Positions 16,270 through 24,310 of a stretch of DNA of 44,409 nucleotides are shown one piece after another. The notes under the pieces were generated by a model, which was not told the DNA's origin, ran no database searches, and saw nothing but the letters and a program-made list of their open reading frames with translations. A program made the translations under genes and the position numbers. Source of the stretch: an uncultured Granulosicoccaceae bacterium. GTDB taxonomy: Bacteria; Pseudomonadota; Gammaproteobacteria; Granulosicoccales; Granulosicoccaceae. Positions within the stretch are counted from its first letter, which is position 1; every line of letters begins with the position of its first letter. The stretch covers positions 1-44,409 of the forward strand of contig CALGLE010000015.1 of the NCBI GenBank assembly GCA_937930305.1, read 5' to 3'.

Positions 16270-17691
16270 CTACTTGGCTGACTGCATCTCGGGCGATTGA
16301 TTTGCGGGAAATGTCAAATTAATCGTTATGTTTTGATTATTACCAGGCTCATATCGGTTCATAAGTTGTTGTGGCAGTGCGATATTGATTGTTAAGTTGT
16401 TGCCATTGATCGCATACGCAGACGGCGTGGTGTTAACCTGAGAATGGGATTGCAGCGCGGCAGATTGCGCTGATCGAATCGCCAAAGCGCGTGCAGCCAA
16501 ATTGGCATTCTCTTGTTGCGCGGCACTTATCGCCCCGCCAGCGGATGTCGCTGTTGGCATGGCTGAGCCGATGGTGGGTTCTTCACCGACACTAACTTGG
16601 TCTGCAAGCACTGAGGTGGCTGCGGCAATTGCACTCTGATCAGACGTAGAAGAACTGGTTTCAGTAACAACAGGTGTTTTTTCAATACTGGCCACTTTGG
16701 CTTTGTCAATTGCCTCTTTGGGCGTCTCGGATGCAACAACATCTTCGACTACCACTTCCTCTACAGGTGAAGAAGCAGGGGTTAATTTGGCTGTTTCTAC
16801 AGCTTCTTTTACGGGCTTTTCGAAGAACTTAAAGTTAAAGTCCATCGCTTCTCGGATAACGGCGTAGTCCGTGTCGTCGCCTGACAAAAATCCTTGTGCC
16901 TTTAAGCCCTTTAAAGCTTTTTCGTCGGTGATTTCCAGTAACGATAATTGCAGTGCTTCGAATATCACAGGATCTAAGCCTGATCGCGCAATCCAAGGCT
17001 TAGTGACGTTAGGAAATTTTGCAACGGTTCTCAGTGGCTCACCGGCTTCGATTAACTTGTTGTAGGTGGACTCGTTTAGTGCACCGGCTGCGAAGTCTCC
17101 TGCACCAACCGCTGTTCCGACTAGATCGTGACGACCTAGATACTCATACTTGCTTAAGTCATCAGCGCGAATGTTGTTTTGTTCAAGATAAAGTTGCGAC
17201 AAAAAGCGACCAATGGTTGACCCTTCATCACCAAACGCAAATGATCGACCGCGCAAGTCTTCAACAGATTGGATGTTGCTGTCGTCTTTGGTTGCGATGA
17301 TTCCGTAAAAGACTTTTTCACCGTCTTTACTTTCCATCGCAAGTATTTCAATCCCTTCATTCATTTTTTTCGCTTCGATATAGGGCGCAGGTCCGAAACG
17401 TGAGAAGTCCACTTTTCCCGTGGTTAGGTGAGAGATGCCTTGATCATAGTCCTTAGCGATCTGCATGCGAATGTCGACTTGTCGGCCCAATTTTTCCGTC
17501 ATTCGCGCCTCTAACTCGTTAAGAGTGGGCTTGAAGATGCGCACCATAGCCGAAGGCTTGTTGGAGCTATACACCCCAAAATTTAGTCGCAACGCTTCAG
17601 CAGATGCGCTATGGCTAAATGCTAGGGTCGCAATCGCGGTTGACATTAGTACGGCGTTGCGCAGGGAAGGGAGCAGCTTCATCATTGACAT
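16270..17691 (-). CDS. PhnD/SsuA-family periplasmic binding protein with low-complexity C-terminal extension
   Basis: 473 residues from the ATG at 17691, which gives a normal signal peptide (basic start, hydrophobic VLMSTAIATLAF, cut near SASAEA). ATGs at 17754, 17685 and 17682 are alternatives. Residues about 35-310 have the PhnD layout: LRLNFGVYSSNKPSAM, a helix with KDYDQGISHLTTGKVDFSRF, GPAPYIEAK, FYGIIATKDDS, and DLRGRSFAFGDEGSTIG, the ligand-binding serine/threonine loop. PhnD relatives bind phosphonate, phosphate, phosphite or other small anions. No ABC permease or ATPase is nearby, so a sensing role for the adjacent kinase is more likely than transport. The last 160 residues are unlike PhnD: an Ala/Ser/Thr/Val-rich spacer and a terminal pair of similar beta-strand segments (NNLTINIALP and NQNITINLTFP). 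Confidence 0.85.
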   Translation of the reverse strand: MSMMKLLPSLRNAVLMSTAIATLAFSHSASAEALRLNFGVYSSNKPSAMVRIFKPTLNELEARMTEKLGRQVDIRMQIAKDYDQGISHLTTGKVDFSRFGPAPYIEAKKMNEGIEILAMESKDGEKVFYGIIATKDDSNIQSVEDLRGRSFAFGDEGSTIGRFLSQLYLEQNNIRADDLSKYEYLGRHDLVGTAVGAGDFAAGALNESTYNKLIEAGEPLRTVAKFPNVTKPWIARSGLDPVIFEALQLSLLEITDEKALKGLKAQGFLSGDDTDYAVIREAMDFNFKFFEKPVKEAVETAKLTPASSPVEEVVVEDVVASETPKEAIDKAKVASIEKTPVVTETSSSTSDQSAIAAATSVLADQVSVGEEPTIGSAMPTATSAGGAISAAQQENANLAARALAIRSAQSAALQSHSQVNTTPSAYAINGNNLTINIALPQQLMNRYEPGNNQNITINLTFPANQSPEMQSAK

Positions 17692-17891
17692 CCGATGGTT
17701 CTTTATTTCGTCCTCTGATAGAACGGCCCCATAGCTATTCTCTGTAGACCGCATCGGCTGCGGGCCCGGTGAACTGTGAATTGACTCACATCGCCTCTGT
17801 CATAGGCCTCTAGTATTGATTCAGTGACCCCGAAATCTGCCGAATAGATATTGGTACACACGGTTAAATTATTGCTGCGGGAAACAATCAC
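17692..17891. promoter_or_regulatory. Divergent control region of the signalling island
   Basis: About 200 bases separate the starts of the PhnD-like gene (minus) and the second hybrid kinase (plus), so it must hold promoters for both units. Candidate elements such as TTGACT near 17780 and TAGTAT near 17811 exist, but their spacing (24 bases) does not fit a standard sigma-70 promoter. I mark the region by position only. Confidence 0.4.
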
Positions 17892-20462
17892 TTGAGTGAC
17901 TCAGCGCGTTTATTGAAAGAAAACACCTCAGCGCCAGTTCGCTGGCGCTGGATCGCCTGTGTATTGATCGCAGGTGTTGCATCGGCTGCTGCTGTGCTCA
18001 GCTACCACATGGGGGACTGGCCCTGGAATTTTCATTGGCTCGATGGTAATAAGCCAGATTCTCTATTGTTGTCGGTTGCTGAAGAATCACGCAATCATTT
18101 AACAGGAATTGGCATCGTGGGCTTGCTGGTGTCTACTTGGTTGTTATTGCGCAAGCGCAGCAGCATTAATGAAGTCAAGCTGCGATCTGATCTGCTGATC
18201 GATGTTGGCGCTGAGCCAGCCAAAATTGCGCGTGACGTTTCTGCTGCTGTTGCAGAGAATGGGGTTGATGTTCTGCTCGAGCCGGTTGATTCAGAAGAGC
18301 CTTGTGAGAAACTCTGTGATGAGTATTTGCGTAAGCATCTAGATGAAGAGATTCGCAATACTAATGCAATGCAAGCCGCGATTAAAAGTAACAAATATGC
18401 CAAATTGAAGGCTGAGAATGAGAAGCTAAAAGAGCAGATTGTTAGTGCAGAATTAGCCAAGTCATCGTTTTTGTCGACGGTCAGTCACGAACTACGCACG
18501 CCAATGAACGGTATTATTGGTATGTCAGAATTGCTTCAGGCAGCGAACATCGCGCCCAGAGAAGCTGGATACGTTAACACCATCCATTCTTCAGCTAACT
18601 CTTTAATGCATTCCTTAAGCGATATATTAGATTACACGCGATTGTCGAGTGGGGATCTAACGTTAGAAATGTCTCGCTTCAATTTGCCTGAATGCATTGA
18701 AGATGTTTGTGAAATGTTGGCAGATTCTGCATTTAAGCGAGGCAACGAGCTGGTATGTGAAGTGGCAGATGATGTGCCTATCATGGTGGATGGTGACCAC
18801 AATCGACTTCGACAGATTTTAAATCACATAATCAGTAATGCCATAGCGTTCACGGAAAACGGGGACGTTGTTATACGTTTGAGTGTAGAGAGCGAAAAAG
18901 ACTCGCTACACACCATATGTTGTGAAATAAGCGACACCGGTGTGGGTATAGCGCCAGAGAAACAAATTGATTTGTTTGAAGCATTTGCTCAGGTGGATGA
19001 TTCCATCACTCGAGGCCATGAGGGACTAGGTCTAGGTTTGGCTGTATCCAGTCAATTAGTAAAGGCTATGAATGGCGAGATGAGTTTTACCAGTCGGCTT
19101 GGTGAGGGTACTAAATTTCAATTCACGATGGAATTGAACGAAATTTTGGGTGAGGCCAGTACCGACAAAAAACCCATGCTGCACGGTGCGAAAGTATTGT
19201 TAGTGGATGATAACGATACCAACCGAACCATTCTTAATCATCAAATGAGTCGTTGGGGTGTGGTTACTGTAGGGGCGGCCTCTGGTGCTGAGGCATTGGA
19301 GTGTTTAAAGACAGCAGGTGACAATGGTGATGAGTTTGACGCCATAATTCTAGACATGCACATGCCGGAGATGGATGGGCTAACTCTAGCTCGAGCCATA
19401 CGTGCTGATGAATCCTTACCCAACCCTAAAATCATGCTGTTGACCTCAGCTGTGGTTGATGAGACACCTGAGCAGCTAGCTGAAATTGGGATTGAGAAAT
19501 TCATCAGTAAACCGGCACGCCAAGGCCTGTTACGAACTTCCTTGCTTTCACTAATGCCAATGGCTTTTAAACGAAATGCGAAGGAATACAGTGAAGCAAC
19601 TGGGAGCTTTTCCTACATACCCGTTAACGCCTCTGTGCTTTTGGTAGAAGACAACTGGGTTAGCCAGGACGTAACCGTTAGCTTGCTGGAATCGTTTGGT
19701 TGTACGGTTCAAGTGGTGGAAGATGGAGAATCAGCCATTGACGTTTGCACTGAAAACGACTTTGACATTGTGTTCATGGATTGCGAGCTACCCGGTGTCA
19801 GTGGTTTTGATGCCACCGCAGCCATCCGGAAAATTCCTTCCGCTCGAAGTTCGGTAAAGATTGTAGCTGTCACAGCTCTTGCCATGGCAGGAGACCGTGA
19901 AAAATGCTTGGCCAGCGGGATGAACGACTACTTAAGTAAGCCGTTAAATCAAGACCAGTTGTATGCCACGCTTATGAGGTGGTGTGCGAGTAAGTTGGTT
20001 GTGTCCGATGAGCCGGATGCGCTTGGGCCCTATGAGCAATATGAAGTAGAAAGTGATGTGCGAGATGGTTTTATTACATCTCAGCCGATGGAATCACTAG
20101 AGGTCATCAACACTGATGCCCTAGACGCCATAATGGGATTGCAACGCCCAGGCAAAGAAGATCTGTTAACTAAAGTGGTGCAAATGTATCTAGAGAAAAC
20201 GCCGACTTTGATCGATGTAATTACCTCTTCTCAAGAGGACAGCCACATTGCGGAGCTAAATGCAGCGGCTCACACCTTAAAGTCCAGTAGCGCCTATGTG
20301 GGTGCTGAGCAGTTAGCCAATTTGTGCAAACAGATTGAAAGCTCAGTGGCTGCCAAAGATAATGAGCAAGTGTCCGATTTGTCCAGTAATTTGCCGGGTG
20401 CGTTTACAGAAGCTAAAGCTCAGTTAGAGTTATATTTAACACAGAGTGCAAAGGCTGCATAA
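17892..20462 (+). CDS. Membrane hybrid histidine kinase with two receivers and an HPt domain
   Basis: 856 residues. Two membrane helices (about 19-37 and 72-87) flank a short periplasmic loop of about 35 residues, too small for a usual ligand domain. A Glu/Lys-rich coiled coil (about 155-190) leads to HisKA (His199 in [12 protein letters not shown]) and HATPase_c (Asn316 region, DTGVGI, GLGLGLA). Receiver 1 (about 433-550) is intact (VDDND, Asp488 in ILDMHMPEMDG). Receiver 2 (about 580-697) is intact (VEDN, Asp630 in VFMDCELPG, SKP). The HPt domain (about 738-850) carries His794 in AAHTLKSSS. This is a complete His-Asp-His relay, so it could also pass phosphate for the neighbouring kinase that lacks HPt. 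The start is TTG at 17892, since a stop lies upstream in frame and the next ATG falls after the first helix. A GGGA site precedes it. Low-level translation is likely. Confidence 0.92.
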   Translation: MSDSARLLKENTSAPVRWRWIACVLIAGVASAAAVLSYHMGDWPWNFHWLDGNKPDSLLLSVAEESRNHLTGIGIVGLLVSTWLLLRKRSSINEVKLRSDLLIDVGAEPAKIARDVSAAVAENGVDVLLEPVDSEEPCEKLCDEYLRKHLDEEIRNTNAMQAAIKSNKYAKLKAENEKLKEQIVSAELAKSSFLSTVSHELRTPMNGIIGMSELLQAANIAPREAGYVNTIHSSANSLMHSLSDILDYTRLSSGDLTLEMSRFNLPECIEDVCEMLADSAFKRGNELVCEVADDVPIMVDGDHNRLRQILNHIISNAIAFTENGDVVIRLSVESEKDSLHTICCEISDTGVGIAPEKQIDLFEAFAQVDDSITRGHEGLGLGLAVSSQLVKAMNGEMSFTSRLGEGTKFQFTMELNEILGEASTDKKPMLHGAKVLLVDDNDTNRTILNHQMSRWGVVTVGAASGAEALECLKTAGDNGDEFDAIILDMHMPEMDGLTLARAIRADESLPNPKIMLLTSAVVDETPEQLAEIGIEKFISKPARQGLLRTSLLSLMPMAFKRNAKEYSEATGSFSYIPVNASVLLVEDNWVSQDVTVSLLESFGCTVQVVEDGESAIDVCTENDFDIVFMDCELPGVSGFDATAAIRKIPSARSSVKIVAVTALAMAGDREKCLASGMNDYLSKPLNQDQLYATLMRWCASKLVVSDEPDALGPYEQYEVESDVRDGFITSQPMESLEVINTDALDAIMGLQRPGKEDLLTKVVQMYLEKTPTLIDVITSSQEDSHIAELNAAAHTLKSSSAYVGAEQLANLCKQIESSVAAKDNEQVSDLSSNLPGAFTEAKAQLELYLTQSAKAA

Positions 20463-20474
20463 CGCTTATATTAT

Positions 20475-20490
20475 TGCGTGCGTGCGTGCG
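20475..20490. repeat. Short tetranucleotide repeat (TGCG x4)
   Basis: Four perfect copies of TGCG lie 13 bases after the stop of the second hybrid kinase, in the 116-base gap between two convergent genes. No function is evident. With ACGCA just after it, a weak stem could form, but there is no T-run, so I do not call a terminator here. Confidence 0.5.
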
Positions 20491-20578
20491 ACGCATATTC
20501 ACGTTCCGTGTGAACTGCATCGTGTTTCACTGATCGTCACCCTACCCGAATGCTGTACACCGGATGCTGGAGCGCGCT

Positions 20579-21355
20579 TTATAGGTCCATCGACAGTTGT
20601 GATGCGTTAATTAACCCGTCCAAATCCACACCTTCATAAAAATCAAAAATGGTGTCAACCACGACTTGAACATCGTCGGTGACCGTGAACAAGTTCATGT
20701 CATCTGGACTGATGGTGCCCATCTCAATTAAGGAATCTTGAAACCACTGCAACAGCCCATCCCAAAATTTTGTACCGAAAAGGATAATGGGGATCTTCTT
20801 GGTTTTACCGGTTTGTACTAGGGTTAGAATCTCAGCCATTTCATCCAATGTGCCAAAACCGCCAGGCATGACCACATAGGCTGAAGCGTACTTGACGAAC
20901 ATAACTTTTCGCGCAAAGAAGTATTTAAAGTTGATGCCGATGTCTTGGTATGGGTTGCCTGACTGTTCATGTGGCAATTTAATATTCAAACCCACACTGG
21001 CGGACTTGCCTGCGAAGGCTCCTTTATTGGATGCTTCCATAACCCCTGGCCCGCCACCGCTGACCACAGCGAATCCTGAGTCAGAAAGCAGTCGAGAGAG
21101 CTCTTCTGAGACTTTGTAATATTCGTGGTCTGGCTTAAAACGGGCTGAGCCAAAAATACTGACCGATGGGCTGACGTCAGCCATTTGCTGAAAGCCGTCA
21201 ACAAATTCAGCCATGATTTGGAAAACTTTCCAAGAGTCACGTGTGAGGGCCTTGTCACGGGCGTCGGCGCGCATCTGATTATGAGTAGGAAGCTGTCGCA
21301 TGGGTGATGTTTCACTGTAGGTAGAGGCTGGGCTGACCAACATTTGGCGGTACAC
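20579..21355 (-). CDS. LOG family protein (TIGR00730 type Rossmann-fold nucleotide phosphoribohydrolase)
   Basis: 258 residues. The family motifs are complete: SVSIFGSARF near residue 64, AVVSGGGPGVMEASNKGA, and VVMPGGFGTLDEMAEIL, which is the PGGxGTxxE catalytic site. LOG proteins cleave the N-glycosidic bond of nucleoside 5'-monophosphates (cytokinin riboside phosphates in plants and some bacteria, AMP/PpnN-like activity in others). In free-living bacteria the role is usually nucleotide salvage or stress balance. It is longer at the N-terminus (about 50 residues) than the minimal LOG enzyme. The longest start is GTG at 21355; ATGs at 21343 and 21301 are alternatives, and none has a clear ribosome site. 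It diverges from polA with only 31 bases between starts, which favours one of the inner starts. Confidence 0.88.
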   Translation of the reverse strand: MYRQMLVSPASTYSETSPMRQLPTHNQMRADARDKALTRDSWKVFQIMAEFVDGFQQMADVSPSVSIFGSARFKPDHEYYKVSEELSRLLSDSGFAVVSGGGPGVMEASNKGAFAGKSASVGLNIKLPHEQSGNPYQDIGINFKYFFARKVMFVKYASAYVVMPGGFGTLDEMAEILTLVQTGKTKKIPIILFGTKFWDGLLQWFQDSLIEMGTISPDDMNLFTVTDDVQVVVDTIFDFYEGVDLDGLINASQLSMDL

Positions 21356-21386
21356 TGATCACTATTGAAATACTGTAGGTAAGGGC

Positions 21387-24158
21387 ATGCCCAGCCAGTC
21401 AAAAAATCCGATCATCTTAGTCGATGGTTCATCTTATCTTTACCGTGCATTTCACATACCGAATCTGCAGCGCCTGTCCAATCCGGCAGGCCAGCCTACT
21501 GGGGCGATTTACGGTGTAATCAATATGTTGCGCAGTTTATTGCGTGAATATCAGCCTAGCTGTTTGGTGGTGGTATTCGATGCAAAAGGAAAAACGTTTC
21601 GAGATGACTTGTATAAGGAGTATAAGGCCAACCGGCCTTCTATGCCGGACGACATGCGCATACAAATCGAGCCCCTGCACGCCATCATAAATTCGTTGGG
21701 GCTGCCGATGCTAATCGAACCCGATGTTGAGGCTGACGATGTGATTGGCACTTTGGCAGCCCAAGCTAGCGAGCAAGGCTTGCCCATCTTGATTTCAACG
21801 GGTGACAAAGACATGGCGCAGCTCGTCAATAAACACGTCACATTGATTAATACCATGACCAATACGACTTTGGATGAGGCCGGAGTCATGGAAAAGTTTG
21901 GCGTGCGCCCAGATCAAATAATTGATTACTTAGCGCTGGTGGGTGACACCTCAGACAACATCCCCGGTGTACCCAGTTGCGGCCCCAAGACCGCGGTGAA
22001 GTGGTTGGCAGCGCATGAGAATTTAGAAACCGTGATGGCTGAGGCCGATTCGGTGAAAGGTAAGATTGGTGAGAAGTTACGCGCCAGCTTAGATTTTTTG
22101 CCGTTGTCCAAGACCTTAACAACGATTAAAACAGATGTGCCAATGGCGGCAACTATTGATCAGCTCAGTTATGGCGCACATAACGCAGAAAAGTTAGCTG
22201 AGCTGTATGAGACGCAAGGGTTTCGAACCTGGAGTCGCGAAATCGCTGCTGGCAAAGGTTCGGTAGCTGACATCGCTAACGCCAAAGACGGTGCCAGCTC
22301 CAATGACGAGGCGACAGCCAATGCGACACCAAGTTCGACGTTGGCCAGCAGTGCCAAGTACGAAACCATCACGACAAAAACAGCATTGAATGCCTGGATA
22401 AAAAAACTGCAGAAAGCAGAGGTGTTTGCGTTCGATACAGAAACCACCAGCTTGGATTATATGCAAGCGCAGGTGGTTGGAATTTCTTTTGCGGTTGGCG
22501 AAGGTGAGGCGGCCTATGTGCCATTAGCCCATGACTATGAAGGTGCGCCAAAGCAGCTTGATCGTGATGAGGTGTTAGAAGCACTTACTCCCCTACTGAC
22601 AAGAAGCGATTGCAATTTAGTGGGCCAACACATTAAGTACGACATTAATGTCCTAAGAAACCATGGCGTTGAACTGAGCAATGTCGCGCACGACACCATG
22701 TTGCAATCTTACGTATTAAATTCTACTGCCACACGGCACGACATGGACTCTTTGGCGAAAAAGTATTTGGGCTTGGCCACCATAAAATTTGAAGACGTTG
22801 CGGGTAAAGGTAAAAAACAACTGACGTTTAATCAAATTGAAGTGGATGTGGCCTCAACCTATGCTGCTGAAGACGCCGACATAACATTGCGCTTGCATCA
22901 CGTGTTGTGGGAACAATTGAAAGATTTTCCTGAGCTTAAAAAGTTATATCTTGAGTTGGAGATGCCACTGCTGCGTGTGTTGTCACTGATTGAGCGTGAG
23001 GGTGTTTGCATAGACGTTGCCATGCTGGAAAAACAGGGAAAGAAGTTATCGGCCAGACTGGAAGAACTGGTTACTGCCGCGTATGAAGATGCGGGAAGAG
23101 AATTCAATTTAGGATCACCAAAGCAGATCCAAGAAATATTTTTTGAAGAAAAACAGTTTCCGATTATTCGTAAAACTCCGAAAGGGCAACCGTCCACTGC
23201 GGAAGATGTGCTCGAGCAGTTGGCGCACGATTACGAATTGCCTCGCTTAATTCTGCAGCACCGCAGTTTGTCGAAATTGTTATCCACCTACATTGATAAA
23301 TTGCCGTTGCAAGTGAACCCGAATACTCGTCGTGTGCATACGTCCTATCATCAAGCGGTTGCATCCACTGGCAGGTTGTCTAGTACCGATCCCAATTTAC
23401 AGAATATTCCTATCCGAACCGAAGAGGGGCGTCGCATTCGAGAAGCGTTTGTGCCAGAAAAGGGTTCACGATTACTGGCGGCGGACTACTCTCAAATTGA
23501 GCTTCGCATCATGGCGCATTTGTCCGGGGATACGGGGTTAAATGAAGCGTTTGCTAAAGGCTTGGATGTGCATCGGGCCACGGCAGGGGAAGTGTTCGGT
23601 GTGGATGTGGAGCACGTTGACGCCGATCAACGCCGGGCGGCTAAGGCGATCAATTTCGGATTGATTTATGGAATGTCAGCATTTGGCCTGGCCAAGCAGC
23701 TGGATATCTCACGTGGCGAGGCGCAAGACTATATCAATCTCTATTTCGAGAGATACCCAGGTGTGCGCGAGTATATGGAAAGCACGCGGGAAAAAGCCAA
23801 AGAAGTAGGGTATGTCGAAACGGTGTTCGGGCGGCGCTTGTATTTACCCGATATCAACGCCCGCAATGCGCAGTTGCGCAACTACGCCGAACGTATTGCC
23901 ATCAATGCCCCCATGCAAGGTACGGCGGCCGACATCATCAAGCGGGCGATGCTTACCGTGAACGATTGGCTCACGACCGAATCTGTGCCAGCTAAGGTCA
24001 TCATGCAAGTCCATGATGAACTGGTGCTGGAGGTGCAAGCTGGCGAATTGGACGCTGTGGGAGAGGGCGTACAGCGCCTGATGGTGCAGGCGGCCAGCTT
24101 GAGTGTGCCCTTGGAGGTGGATGTGGGGGTGGGCAACAGCTGGGAAGAGGCACACTAG
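21387..24158 (+). CDS. polA: DNA polymerase I
   Basis: 923 residues, normal full length. The 5'-3' exonuclease domain (about 1-290) has LVDGSSYLYRAFH, VEADDVIGTLA and the H3TH region YLALVGDTSDNIPGVPSCGP. The 3'-5' proofreading domain (about 320-510) keeps its catalytic residues: FAFDTETTSLD, GQHIKYDINVL and the late YAAEDAD. The polymerase domain has motif A DYSQIELRIMAHLSGD, motif B RRAAKAINFGLIYG and motif C MQVHDELVLEV. All three activities should be present. It acts in Okazaki-fragment processing and repair synthesis. Residues about 290-325 are a variable Ala/Ser/Thr-rich linker. The ATG at 21387 has TAAGGG just upstream. No other gene shares its operon clearly; the next gene begins 152 bases later after a structured leader. 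Confidence 0.98.
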   Translation: MPSQSKNPIILVDGSSYLYRAFHIPNLQRLSNPAGQPTGAIYGVINMLRSLLREYQPSCLVVVFDAKGKTFRDDLYKEYKANRPSMPDDMRIQIEPLHAIINSLGLPMLIEPDVEADDVIGTLAAQASEQGLPILISTGDKDMAQLVNKHVTLINTMTNTTLDEAGVMEKFGVRPDQIIDYLALVGDTSDNIPGVPSCGPKTAVKWLAAHENLETVMAEADSVKGKIGEKLRASLDFLPLSKTLTTIKTDVPMAATIDQLSYGAHNAEKLAELYETQGFRTWSREIAAGKGSVADIANAKDGASSNDEATANATPSSTLASSAKYETITTKTALNAWIKKLQKAEVFAFDTETTSLDYMQAQVVGISFAVGEGEAAYVPLAHDYEGAPKQLDRDEVLEALTPLLTRSDCNLVGQHIKYDINVLRNHGVELSNVAHDTMLQSYVLNSTATRHDMDSLAKKYLGLATIKFEDVAGKGKKQLTFNQIEVDVASTYAAEDADITLRLHHVLWEQLKDFPELKKLYLELEMPLLRVLSLIEREGVCIDVAMLEKQGKKLSARLEELVTAAYEDAGREFNLGSPKQIQEIFFEEKQFPIIRKTPKGQPSTAEDVLEQLAHDYELPRLILQHRSLSKLLSTYIDKLPLQVNPNTRRVHTSYHQAVASTGRLSSTDPNLQNIPIRTEEGRRIREAFVPEKGSRLLAADYSQIELRIMAHLSGDTGLNEAFAKGLDVHRATAGEVFGVDVEHVDADQRRAAKAINFGLIYGMSAFGLAKQLDISRGEAQDYINLYFERYPGVREYMESTREKAKEVGYVETVFGRRLYLPDINARNAQLRNYAERIAINAPMQGTAADIIKRAMLTVNDWLTTESVPAKVIMQVHDELVLEVQAGELDAVGEGVQRLMVQAASLSVPLEVDVGVGNSWEEAH

Positions 24159-24310
24159 GGCATTCCTGTATACGTACCTGGGCTTTGTGCCCGGAGTAAG
24201 AAATCCGGGTCACATTCAAAGTCCTCCACCAAGTAACCATTGACAGTTGGTCCCCGTCGTGGGGAAATGTAGGGCTAAGCCCGACTCGAGCAACCGTAGG
24301 ACGAACTAAC
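24159..24310 (+). promoter_or_regulatory. 152-base leader with three small hairpins before the oxidoreductase-MoaA operon
   Basis: Three GC-rich inverted repeats follow the polA stop: arms 24178-24183 with 24189-24194, a perfect TCCCC/GGGGA stem (24251-24255 with 24261-24265), and GGGC/GCCC (24272-24275 with 24279-24282). None is followed by a T-run. The first may help end polA transcription. The other two could be part of a structured 5' leader of the operon that ends in moaA. I could not match this to the molybdenum-cofactor riboswitch consensus. Confidence 0.35.

Noticed and set aside
16270..17691. PhnD-like gene as part of a phosphonate ABC transporter
   Set aside because: No phnC or phnE-type ATPase or permease is within the window; the neighbours are kinases, so a sensing role is more likely.
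20463..20578. Terminator between the convergent kinase and LOG genes
   Set aside because: The only inverted repeats (around TGCG copies and GTTC/GAAC) are weak and lack T-runs.
24159..24310. tRNA or molybdenum-cofactor riboswitch in the leader
   Set aside because: No cloverleaf arms or TTCGA-type loop, and the stems do not match the Moco consensus as I recall it.
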